Source: Sutcliffiella halmapala
Lineage (GTDB): Bacteria; Bacillota; Bacilli; Bacillales; Bacillaceae_I
Direction: 5' to 3'
NCBI RefSeq assembly: GCF_002019665.1
Contig: NZ_KV917375.1
Coordinates: forward strand, 2,051,175-2,115,174
DNA: 64,000 nt
Positions 10,059 through 17,104 of the stretch are shown here, in pieces (the stretch's first letter is position 1; the number at the start of each line of letters is the position of its first letter). Below the pieces are notes generated by a model that was not told where the DNA came from, made no database searches, and saw only the letters and a list, made by a program, of their open reading frames with translations. The position numbers and the translations under genes were made by a program.

Positions 10059-10083
10059 GTAGAGAGGAGCGATTCCTCTCTAC
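10059..10083 (+). other. hisC-tyrA intercistronic hairpin
   Basis: GTAGAGAGGA (10059-10068) pairs perfectly with TCCTCTCTAC (10074-10083) around a 5-base loop, immediately after the hisC stop. No T-run follows, so it is probably an mRNA processing or stability element rather than a terminator. Confidence 0.6.
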
Positions 10084-10116
10084 TTAACTTTATCAAGGCA
10101 TCAGGCGGTGAACGAA

Positions 10117-11226
10117 ATGAATGGAAAAGTATTAATTATAGGTCTTGGCCTAATAGGTGGATCTGTCGCGCTGGCAATAAAAAAAGAGTATCCAAACACG
10201 ACCGTAATTGGGTTTGATATTAATGAACAACAAGCGCGATTAGCGAAATCTTTAAAAGTGGTCGATGACTTCTGCCCGAACTATGAAAGTGTTGCGACTA
10301 CTGCAGATTTAATTCTCATTGCAGTCCCTGTCATACAGGCAAATCTTGTTTTAGAGAATTTAAGTCGCTTGGATTTTACGAAGCAAGTATTAATTTCCGA
10401 TGTGGGAAGCACCAAAGAGAAAATCGTTCAACGTGCGACTACACTATTTCCACGAAAAAATGTTACATTTATAGGGGGGCACCCAATGGCGGGTTCTCAT
10501 AAAAGCGGGGTTATAGCCGCGAAAGCCCACCTTTTTGAAAATGCCTTCTACGTGCTGACTCCATCTGATGTGGAAGAAAGTAATGAGGCAATAGAAACAT
10601 TAATAGCCTGGCTTAAAGGAACAAAGGCTAATATTGTAACCATGACGGCAAAAGAGCATGATTTGGTTGCAGGAGTCATTAGTCACTTTCCTCACATTGT
10701 TGCCGCTGGGCTTGTTCATCAAGCAGAGGACTTGCAGCAAAAGAGCCCATTTGTTTCGAGACTTGCAGCAGGCGGATTCCGAGATATTACTCGAATAGCC
10801 TCTAGTAATCCAACAATGTGGAAAGACATTTTAATACATAATAGAGAAACGCTTTTACAACTTATAGACTTATGGCTTGAGCAAATGAAAGAAGTAAAGG
10901 TGAACTTACAGGAAAGTCAGGAAGACAAGCTATTAGCTTACTTTCAATCCGCCAAACAGTTTCGTGATGACCTCCCAGTAAAAGCGAAGGGTGCCATTCC
11001 CTCATTTTATGATCTATATGTCGATGTTCCAGATTATCCAGGGGTTATTTCAGAAATCACCGGTTACTTGGCAATGGAGCAGATTAGTATTACTAATATT
11101 AGAATTATGGAGACTCGGGAAGAAATCTATGGTGTGTTACGTCTAAGTTTTCAGTCGGAAGATGATAGGCAAAATGCAGCAGATTGTATAAGTAAATACA
11201 CAAATTATGAAACGTATACAGTATGA
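10117..11226 (+). CDS. tyrA: Prephenate dehydrogenase with ACT domain
   Basis: Oxidatively decarboxylates prephenate to 4-hydroxyphenylpyruvate for tyrosine. The N-terminal Rossmann fold begins VLIIGLGLIGGSVALAIK. GGHPMAGSHKSG and HDLVAGVISHFPHIVAAGL form the dehydrogenase core. The last 75 or so residues (YDLYVDVPDYPGVISEIT onward) are an ACT regulatory domain, which fits tyrosine feedback. ATG 10117 gives 369 residues with AGGCGGTG 6 bases upstream. Confidence 0.96.
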   Translation: MNGKVLIIGLGLIGGSVALAIKKEYPNTTVIGFDINEQQARLAKSLKVVDDFCPNYESVATTADLILIAVPVIQANLVLENLSRLDFTKQVLISDVGSTKEKIVQRATTLFPRKNVTFIGGHPMAGSHKSGVIAAKAHLFENAFYVLTPSDVEESNEAIETLIAWLKGTKANIVTMTAKEHDLVAGVISHFPHIVAAGLVHQAEDLQQKSPFVSRLAAGGFRDITRIASSNPTMWKDILIHNRETLLQLIDLWLEQMKEVKVNLQESQEDKLLAYFQSAKQFRDDLPVKAKGAIPSFYDLYVDVPDYPGVISEITGYLAMEQISITNIRIMETREEIYGVLRLSFQSEDDRQNAADCISKYTNYETYTV

Positions 11227-11252
11227 TTTTTCAGGTAGGGAGTGAATGAAAG

Positions 11253-12539
11253 ATGAGAAAGCTATCATATAAAAAATCAAGATTGAATGGTGCAATAAAC
11301 ATACCAGGAGATAAATCAATTTCTCACCGTGCCGTAATGTTTGGTTCGATGGCGCGTGGCAAAACAACAGTGGAAAATTTTTTACCTGGTGAAGATTGTC
11401 TAAGCACCATTAGTTGTTTTGAAAAGTTAGGTGTACAAATTGAAAGAAGCGAGACGGCTGTTACAGTCTATGGAAAAGGATTTGAAGGACTGAAAGAATC
11501 TTCAGACATATTAAATGTCGGAAACTCTGGAACGACAGCTCGTCTAATGATGGGGATTTTATCAGGATTGCCCTTTCACTCGGTATTAATCGGCGATGAA
11601 TCAATTGCAAAAAGACCGATGAAGAGAGTAACAGGTCCTCTGCGTGATATGGGGGCGAGAATACAAGGAAATCAAGATGGCAACTTCACGCCGATTTCCA
11701 TCCAAGGTGGAGATCTATCAGGGATAAATTACGCTTCTCCAGTAGCTAGTGCGCAAGTAAAATCAGCTATTTTGTTAGCTGGCTTACAAGCGAAAGGCAG
11801 CACGACAGTACAAGAGCCATTTAAATCACGAGATCATACAGAAAGAATGCTGAGAGCGTTCGGAGTAGACATAGAAATTGATGGATGCAACGTTAAGCTT
11901 GAGGGTGGACAAAGCCTAACTGCAGATTTACATATTGTGGTACCTGGAGATATCTCTTCAGCAGCATTTTTTCTAGTTGCTGGAGCCATTGTTCCAGACA
12001 GTAAAGTAACGCTAAAAAGAGTCGGGCTAAACCCTACGAGAACAGGGATATTGGAAGTACTGAAAGAAATGGGTGCTTCTTTAACTTACACGAATGTAGT
12101 AGAAGATGGACCGGAGCCTTATGCAGACATCACGGTAGTAGCATCCTCGTTAAAAGCGGTGGAAGTTTCAGGAGAAATCATTCCGCGTTTAATCGATGAA
12201 ATTCCTATTATTGCTCTGATGGCTACACAAGCAGAAGGAACAACAGTCATCAAAGATGCACAAGAATTGAAAGTAAAAGAAACAAATCGAATTGACACAG
12301 TGGTAAATGAGTTGAAGAAGCTAGGTGCAAAGATTACTGCCACGGATGATGGCATGATTATCGAAGGCAAAACCAAACTTACTGGAGGTCAGTTAGACAG
12401 TTATGGTGATCATCGTATTGGGATGATGGGAGCAATCGCGAGTCTAATTGCAGAAGATGAAACTATTTTAGTAAATGACGAGGCAATTAATGTGTCCTAT
12501 CCGAACTTTTTTGAACATTTGGAGAGCCTACTTGGATAG
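11253..12539 (+). CDS. aroA: EPSP synthase (3-phosphoshikimate 1-carboxyvinyltransferase)
   Basis: Adds enolpyruvate from PEP to shikimate-3-phosphate, producing the substrate of AroC. Motifs are [29 protein letters not shown], the [16 protein letters not shown] segment, [26 protein letters not shown] and [14 protein letters not shown]. The 428 residues are standard; the gene is called aroE in B. subtilis. GGGAGTG precedes ATG 11253. It closes the aromatic supraoperon and is followed by a terminator. Confidence 0.97.
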   Translation: MRKLSYKKSRLNGAINIPGDKSISHRAVMFGSMARGKTTVENFLPGEDCLSTISCFEKLGVQIERSETAVTVYGKGFEGLKESSDILNVGNSGTTARLMMGILSGLPFHSVLIGDESIAKRPMKRVTGPLRDMGARIQGNQDGNFTPISIQGGDLSGINYASPVASAQVKSAILLAGLQAKGSTTVQEPFKSRDHTERMLRAFGVDIEIDGCNVKLEGGQSLTADLHIVVPGDISSAAFFLVAGAIVPDSKVTLKRVGLNPTRTGILEVLKEMGASLTYTNVVEDGPEPYADITVVASSLKAVEVSGEIIPRLIDEIPIIALMATQAEGTTVIKDAQELKVKETNRIDTVVNELKKLGAKITATDDGMIIEGKTKLTGGQLDSYGDHRIGMMGAIASLIAEDETILVNDEAINVSYPNFFEHLESLLG

Positions 12540-12584
12540 ATAAAATTCTAAGATAAACGGAGCAGTATAATAAAATTATCGTAA

Positions 12585-12621
12585 AAACCTCCTCTAAGCT
12601 ACAGTATGAGGAGGTTTTTTA
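12585..12621. terminator. Bidirectional terminator between aroA and gpx
   Basis: AACCTCCTC and GAGGAGGTT form a stem followed by six T on the plus strand and preceded by a run of A, so it can also end transcription from the opposite-strand peroxidase gene. Confidence 0.85.
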
Positions 12622-12676
12622 TTAGGTTAAAGAAAAATAAATATCTATCAGTCCATAAAATACTTCTATTGGTTAC

Positions 12677-13159
12677 TTATCTATTTATTAATGCTTTTAA
12701 ATCATTCTCTATATTAGAAGGTTTATCTTTTGAACCGTAGCGCTTTATAACCTTACCGTTCTGATCTACTAGGAATTTAGTGAAGTTCCACTTAATTTGT
12801 TCGGTACCGAGAATGCCTGTCGCTTCTTTTTTTAAATATTGAAATAGCGGATCAGCATTTGGTCCGTTCACTTCGATCTTACTGAAAATAGGAAAAGTCA
12901 CTCCGTAATTCAATTGACAGAAACTTTGAATTTCTTCATCCGTTCCTTTATCACCGTTCCCAAATTGATTTGTGGGAAAGCCTAAGATTTCTAAACCATT
13001 CTCCTGATATTTTGAATAGAGGTCCTGTAACTCCTTAAATTGTGAAGTGAATGCACATTTGCTAGCAGTATTCACAATTAACATTACATTTCCTCGATAT
13101 TCTTCAAGAGATTTCAAAGTTCCTTTATTAGTTGTTACAGTATAAGAAAAAATTGACAT
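12677..13159 (-). CDS. Glutathione peroxidase-family thiol peroxidase
   Basis: Thioredoxin-fold peroxidase of the GPx/BsaA family, 160 residues, cytosolic, probably thioredoxin- or bacillithiol-linked because Bacillaceae lack glutathione. The peroxidatic Cys is residue 35 (NTASKCAFTSQ), a second Cys at 81 lies in CQLNYGVTFP, and Trp124-Asn125 lie in KWNFTKFL. The Gln normally found in the NQFGxQE loop is Gly69 here (NQFGNGDKG), a departure from the usual Cys-Gln-Trp-Asn tetrad. It is divergent from an ohrR gene, with an AAGGGATGAAG ribosome site. Confidence 0.93.
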   Translation of the reverse strand: MSIFSYTVTTNKGTLKSLEEYRGNVMLIVNTASKCAFTSQFKELQDLYSKYQENGLEILGFPTNQFGNGDKGTDEEIQSFCQLNYGVTFPIFSKIEVNGPNADPLFQYLKKEATGILGTEQIKWNFTKFLVDQNGKVIKRYGSKDKPSNIENDLKALINR

Positions 13160-13211
13160 TTATCTTCATCCCTTCTTTTTGGATAATTTGTTATGTCCTT
13201 CGACATGTTTA

Positions 13212-13240
13212 ATCTTATAACGCTATTAATTAATAGTCAA
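13212..13240 (-). promoter_or_regulatory. gpx promoter with palindromic operator in its spacer
   Basis: Read on the minus strand: TTGACT (13235-13240), a 17-base spacer and TAAGAT (13212-13217). The spacer is occupied by the perfect 14-bp palindrome CTATTAATTAATAG (13223-13236). An AT-rich dyad between -35 and -10 of a peroxidase gene divergent from ohrR is what an OhrR-type repressor site would look like. OhrR as the binder is inference. Confidence 0.6.
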
Positions 13241-13416
13241 TTAAATAGTGTGCTATTTTTATTGGTAAAAAATGATAATTGGAATAGGTTTTAGTTTGCA
13301 ATTAATAAGAAGAAATACACAAATAAGCAACCAAAATCATTTGCTTTTAAAAATTCTCTAATATAAGGTAAACTAAAACAAAAATATTTTTATACATTGT
13401 GAAGGAAGGTTCCGAT

Positions 13417-13869
13417 ATGTCTGAAAATCAAAAGATGAAGCTCGAGGACATGCTCTGTTTTACGATATATGCTAGCTCACGTGAAATTACACGTTTATAT
13501 AGACCTGTATTAAGCCAGTTCAATTTAACATATCCGCAGTATTTAGCTTTAGTTGTGCTTTGGGAAAAAGAAAAATGTACAGTAACAGAACTTGGAGACA
13601 GGTTGCTACTAGATTCTGCAACACTTACCCCCTTACTTAAACGTTTAGAGGCGTCTGAGTTAATAACTCGCAAGCGATCACTTGGTGACGAAAGAAAAGT
13701 GGAAATCACTCTAACAAAAAAAGGAGAAGAACTTCAAGCAGACGTTGAAGAAGTTTCTTTAAAGATATTTACAGAGTTGTGTCAAACAGAAGAAAACTAT
13801 TATAAACTAATGGATATTAATAAAAATCTATTGGACAAAGCACACGAAATCGCACGTAAAGTCCGATAA
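13417..13869 (+). CDS. ohrR: MarR-family organic peroxide sensor, OhrR type
   Basis: Winged-helix repressor that responds to organic hydroperoxides through a single N-terminal cysteine. Cys14 sits in LEDMLCFTIYASSREITRLY, aligning with the sensor Cys15 of B. subtilis OhrR. LNLTYPQYLALVVLWE-like sequence, LLDSATLTPLLKRLE (recognition helix) and RKRSLGDERKVEITLT (wing) follow. It is 150 residues from ATG 13417 with GAAGGAAGG upstream. No ohr peroxidase gene is adjacent; the divergent neighbour is a glutathione-peroxidase homologue, the likely target. Confidence 0.88.
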   Translation: MSENQKMKLEDMLCFTIYASSREITRLYRPVLSQFNLTYPQYLALVVLWEKEKCTVTELGDRLLLDSATLTPLLKRLEASELITRKRSLGDERKVEITLTKKGEELQADVEEVSLKIFTELCQTEENYYKLMDINKNLLDKAHEIARKVR

Positions 13870-13899
13870 AAATGGATTTTTATTAAACGGAATCAATGA

Positions 13900-13926
13900 A
13901 GGCTTTTTCAACATTCGAAAAAGCCT
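13900..13926 (+). terminator. Terminator-like hairpin after ohrR
   Basis: AGGCTTTTTC (13900-13909) pairs with GAAAAAGCCT (13917-13926). The following bases are not a clean T-run, so termination strength is uncertain. Confidence 0.5.
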
Positions 13927-13966
13927 ATCTAGTCAACTAAATTCTTAAAGAACCACAAATTTACAT

Positions 13967-14001
13967 TTGACTTATTTAACTGTAAATATTATTATTACAG
14001 T
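13967..14001 (+). promoter_or_regulatory. spxA2 promoter overlapped by a dyad operator
   Basis: TTGACT (13967-13972), 17 bases, TATTAT (13990-13995). A perfect dyad ACTGTAA-N9-TTACAGT (13979-13985 and 13995-14001) covers the spacer and -10. A second site with the same TGTAA-N9-TTACA geometry lies at 15163-15181 after the Rrf2 gene. This is a strong candidate for the Rrf2 regulator's operator. The promoter implies a 5' leader of about 220 bases. Confidence 0.6.
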
Positions 14002-14104
14002 AAGAAACCTAATTAATATCTATTTTCAAAGTAAACACCCATGCAAACCAAATTTGCAACATAGATGATGAAAAAGTGGAACGTCAAGTCTCCCCCGTCC
14101 CCCC

Positions 14105-14159
14105 TGTAGATTGAAGTGGAAGGTGTGAGACTCCTTCTTAGTCAACACTGGAATCTACA
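14105..14159 (+). other. Structured leader hairpin upstream of spxA2
   Basis: TGTAGATT-ga-AGTG (14105-14118) faces CACT-gg-AATCTACA (14146-14159), a long stem with a symmetric internal loop, preceded by an unusual C-rich patch (CTCCCCCGTCCCCCC at about 14090-14104). It lies in the predicted spxA2 leader. The rest of the 13870-14225 gap shows no coding region. Confidence 0.5.
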
Positions 14160-14225
14160 TTAAGTAGCGTAGAGCCCAGATTCCATTGAATAATCCAAAC
14201 TAATATAAGGAGAGTGTATGAATAT

Positions 14226-14621
14226 ATGGTAACTCTATATACAACACCTAGTTGTACATCTTGTCGAAAAGCCAAAGCTTGGCTCGAAGAACATAATATC
14301 CCTTATGTTGAAAGAAATATATTATCTAATCCACTTACAATAGAAGAGATCAAATCCATCCTTCGCTTAACCGAAGAGGGGACAGAAGAAATAATTTCAA
14401 CCAAATCAAAAACATTTCAGGAACTAAATATTAATATAGAAAATCTTCCACTTCCTAACCTTTATCAACTAATGAGGGAAAACCCTCAAATGTTACGTAG
14501 ACCAATCATTCAGGATGAAAAAAGATTGCAGGTTGGATATAATGAAGAAGAGATTCGTCGTTTTTTACCACGAAAACTTCGTACATTTCTGACTATAGAA
14601 TCAGAACTATTAGCTAACTAG
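14226..14621 (+). CDS. spxA2: Spx paralogue (SpxA2-like ArsC-family regulator)
   Basis: Spx proteins bind the RNA polymerase alpha C-terminal domain and activate disulfide-stress genes. This protein is exactly 131 residues, the Spx length, with the redox switch C10-T-S-C13 ([17 protein letters not shown]), Gly52 needed for alpha contact, [15 protein letters not shown], and [20 protein letters not shown]. The start is uncertain. ATG 14226 fits the family, but the AAGGAGAG ribosome site is 13 bases away and better placed for ATG 14218, which opens a 4-codon frame (MNIW) ending over the spx ATG. I call it spxA2 because an Rrf2 gene follows, as in the B. anthracis spxA2-saiR pair. Confidence 0.9.
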   Translation: MVTLYTTPSCTSCRKAKAWLEEHNIPYVERNILSNPLTIEEIKSILRLTEEGTEEIISTKSKTFQELNINIENLPLPNLYQLMRENPQMLRRPIIQDEKRLQVGYNEEEIRRFLPRKLRTFLTIESELLAN

Positions 14622-14710
14622 TAAAAGAACCAACAGTTAATAAAGAATTTTTTGATGGTGAAAAATGGAGAGTAAGAAACCACAATGATTGCTTGATCGG
14701 AGGAAGGACA

Positions 14711-15136
14711 ATGAATAGTGAATTTACACTTGCCGTTCATAGTTTAACACTACTTGCACTACAGCCTGACCGAATGTCAACCAGTGAAGCAATAGCCGAA
14801 AGTGCTGGTGTACATCCTGTTCGTATTCGTAAAGTCCTAAGTTTGTTGAGGAAAAATGGGGTAATCAAATCAAAAGAAGGAATAGGTGGTGGATTTACTT
14901 TTGCTTTAGAACTTAGCGAAATAAATCTCTGGGACATCTATAAGCTAACTTCTATAGGTTCGCTGCAACCGAAATGCCCGGATTCAAATAAAGAATGCAT
15001 AGTGGGGGCTAACATGAAACAAGTCTTGTTCGGCATTTTTATAGGTGCTGAAGAACATCTAAGCACATATTTAAAAGATTATACAATTAAAGAAGTAATC
15101 GATCTAATTAATCGAGAACAAAAGAACAGCTTTTAA
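14711..15136 (+). CDS. Rrf2-family regulator, SaiR/YwnA-like
   Basis: Small winged-helix Rrf2 regulator, 141 residues from ATG 14711 with GGAGGAAGGA upstream. The HTH region reads TSEAIAESAGVHPVRIRKVLSLLRKNG, and the wing is SKEGIGGGFTFA. It has two cysteines, C89 and C96 (KCPDSNKEC), in place of the three of Fe-S Rrf2 proteins, so a thiol switch is more likely than a cluster. In B. anthracis the Rrf2 protein SaiR is encoded with spxA2 and represses it; the same arrangement here suggests the same role. Confidence 0.85.
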   Translation: MNSEFTLAVHSLTLLALQPDRMSTSEAIAESAGVHPVRIRKVLSLLRKNGVIKSKEGIGGGFTFALELSEINLWDIYKLTSIGSLQPKCPDSNKECIVGANMKQVLFGIFIGAEEHLSTYLKDYTIKEVIDLINREQKNSF

Positions 15137-15162
15137 TAATGAAAGCTATTTTTTAATAAAAA

Positions 15163-15183
15163 TGTAATAAAAAACATTACAGT
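15163..15183 (+). promoter_or_regulatory. Second TGTAA-N9-TTACA dyad
   Basis: TGTAAT (15163-15168) and ATTACA (15176-15181), followed by GT, share arm sequence and 9-base spacing with the dyad in the spxA2 promoter. It lies between the Rrf2 gene and the IDEAL-domain gene, so it may link that gene to the same regulator. A weak hairpin AGCTTT...AAAGCT with a T-run just upstream may end the spxA2-Rrf2 transcript. Confidence 0.45.
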
Positions 15184-15260
15184 TGAAGTGGGGTTTCTCT
15201 GTCTTAATAGTTTCACTACACGATATTGCGGCTCAATCAAAAATAAGAAGGTGAAATAAT

Positions 15261-15593
15261 ATGTTGCCTAAAAATAAAACGGTTTTAAAATCAGGGGATT
15301 GGATTAAGGGGAAAACTAGTGAAGGTGAGCTTGTTATAGGATATATAGAATCCTTCATGTTTGAAGAAGTAGTCAAGGTAAAAGTAGTTACATGTGATAA
15401 TAACGATACGGTTGGAAAAACGGTGAATTTATTAAAAAAACAGGTCAATCGGTTACCCGTTTCAAACGTGACCAATAAGGCGCAGATTCTTTTTCTAATT
15501 GACTTAGCCTTAGCGACAGGGGATGAAGAGTGGTTTGTTGAACTATCCTCCAAATTAAATGCAATCAAAGAACTTGTTAAGGAATTACATTAA
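15261..15593 (+). CDS. IDEAL-domain protein
   Basis: Unnamed 110-residue protein. The first 65 residues are a basic, beta-rich region (SGDWIKGKTSEGELVIGYIE). The C-terminal part carries LIDLALATGDEEWFVELS, a clear IDEAL motif, a short helical module found in Firmicute proteins such as YpiB and some competence regulators. GAAGGTG precedes ATG 15261. Its molecular role is unknown. The location behind the spxA2-Rrf2 pair and a shared dyad hint at stress regulation. Confidence 0.75.
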   Translation: MLPKNKTVLKSGDWIKGKTSEGELVIGYIESFMFEEVVKVKVVTCDNNDTVGKTVNLLKKQVNRLPVSNVTNKAQILFLIDLALATGDEEWFVELSSKLNAIKELVKELH

Positions 15594-15635
15594 AAATAGA
15601 TAATTTATATATTAAATTTGAATAGGGGCAGAAAA

Positions 15636-15929
15636 ATGAAATGTAAAATTAACAGAAATGCTGCAAAGGTATTAAAACAGATGTTGGATAAAGAAGAAGT
15701 GAAGGAAAAAATGATCCGAGTATTTATCACTGAGAATCATGGGGATCATGCTCATTTTGACATTAAACTTGATTTACCTACTGAACATGATGAAATTGTG
15801 AAAACAGACAAAGAAATAGACATTTTACTAGATAAAAGGGAAGATTTTTTAGATGGTGTGTGGATTCAATATTTTTATGTTCCACAAGAAGGCTTTGTAA
15901 TTACGAATTCATCATCAAAAATACATTAA
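15636..15929 (+). CDS. HesB/YneR-like protein
   Basis: A 97-residue protein of the HesB-like (IscA-fold) group. Features are KINRNAAKVLKQMLDKEE at the N terminus, RVFITENHGDHAHFDIKLD, and DKREDFLDGVWIQYFY before a GFVITNSSS end. It lacks the three-cysteine pattern of true A-type Fe-S carriers; the only cysteine is residue 3. Iron-sulfur assembly should therefore not be assumed. ATG 15636 has AGGGGCAG upstream; an in-frame TTG at 15618 has no better site. A strong terminator follows. Confidence 0.75.
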   Translation: MKCKINRNAAKVLKQMLDKEEVKEKMIRVFITENHGDHAHFDIKLDLPTEHDEIVKTDKEIDILLDKREDFLDGVWIQYFYVPQEGFVITNSSSKIH

Positions 15930-15949
15930 TTGAATAGGTTTATTGTGAG

Positions 15950-15998
15950 TCATCTGCTATTCGTTATCTAAAGATCAAAATAGCAGATGACATTATTT
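15950..15998 (+). terminator. Terminator after the HesB-like gene
   Basis: GTCATCTGCTATT (15950-15962) and AATAGCAGATGAC (15980-15992) form a 13-bp perfect stem followed by ATTATTTTTG. Confidence 0.85.
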
Positions 15999-16142
15999 TT
16001 GTAAGCTGTCCTTTGAAATTCTAATCCGAACCTGTATTTTTTTCATTTCTATCTGAAATTTTTAAACCAAATCGACATATCAATCATATTTTCTATCATT
16101 CCAACATAGCTTGTCTTAAGACGTACTAATTAGGGTGATGCA

Positions 16143-17048
16143 ATGGAATATATAATTGATGAAGCAAACATTGTACGCAATGAAAAATCCTTTGTAACTA
16201 GTTCCTTGCTTATTAAAGACAATAAGATACAGTTTATGAAGGATGTTATTCTTTCAAAAAAAATGATGAGAATGAATCTATCTCCCTATGTCATGACACC
16301 GGGGCATGTAATGGTTGTCGACGATCTACCTTTTATGACCTTCCAACAGTACAAATCTTACATCATCGAAAATTATATACGTAAGGGCTGTACCACACTC
16401 CTATCGGTTTTTACCATTCATACAGAACGAGAATTAGCACAAAAGCTTAAAGAAGCAAGAACACATATGTTAAATAGCCCAATTGATTACTATTTTGCCT
16501 TACGAATACCTCTACAAAAATTAACCCCTTCTCTTATTCGTCATTGTAAACGGTATAAGATCCCTGCGATATTACTTGAAATCGAGGAAGATTCTGATTT
16601 GCAAAACATTCCGTGGGGCTGGATGAAGGATGCACTTTATCAATTTCCAATTGCTTTTATCCCATGCTTAAGAAATAAACCTGCAAACATAAAAGGACTA
16701 AAAAAAACCTGGAAAACCATTATGAAAGAAGAAAAACTACCCCATTTAATAGAATGTCCAGAAGCGGGTAAGCCTCTTAGCTTAGATGTATTAATGAAAC
16801 TTGGTATCTATCCAACTAAAGGAGATTTAAGGGTCGGTGGAGAATTAAACTATAATCTTTATATTTATCCAGAAGACCGTATTATTGAAACAATAGAGGA
16901 TCTGGATTATGATAGTCATATTCCAGAAATTACGGTACATCAAGGTAATGTCATAAAGGTTGGTAAGAAAATCTCATTCCGACCTGGATTTGGAAATGAA
17001 TGTACTGTAACGATACCAGGGCACTTTTTACAGGGGCGGGGAGTCTGA
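16143..17048 (+). CDS. Degenerate amidohydrolase/dihydroorotase-like protein
   Basis: A 301-residue protein I do not know by name. The N-terminal SSLLIKDNKIQFMKD and the C-terminal TKGDLRVGGELNYNLYIYPE followed by VHQGNVIKVGKKISFRPG mimic the composite beta-sandwich of amidohydrolases (typically GxIxxGxDADLxxxD). The middle part (GHVMVVDDLPFMTFQQY; YYFALRIPL) takes the place of the metal site, but the HxH motif and the other metal-binding His/Asp are absent. It is probably a non-catalytic relative. It stands alone upstream of ypiA and has weak ribosome-site signals (AGGGTG). Confidence 0.6.
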   Translation: MEYIIDEANIVRNEKSFVTSSLLIKDNKIQFMKDVILSKKMMRMNLSPYVMTPGHVMVVDDLPFMTFQQYKSYIIENYIRKGCTTLLSVFTIHTERELAQKLKEARTHMLNSPIDYYFALRIPLQKLTPSLIRHCKRYKIPAILLEIEEDSDLQNIPWGWMKDALYQFPIAFIPCLRNKPANIKGLKKTWKTIMKEEKLPHLIECPEAGKPLSLDVLMKLGIYPTKGDLRVGGELNYNLYIYPEDRIIETIEDLDYDSHIPEITVHQGNVIKVGKKISFRPGFGNECTVTIPGHFLQGRGV

Positions 17049-17104
17049 TGCTCACCTGAACTAGCGCCGCTTACGCATTTTTAAATTAGAAGGGAAGTAG
17101 TATT

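Noticed and set aside
14090-14165. IS200/IS605 end remnant
   Set aside because: The C-rich and hairpin sequence looked mobile-element-like, but no matching partner end or transposase fragment is present in the window.
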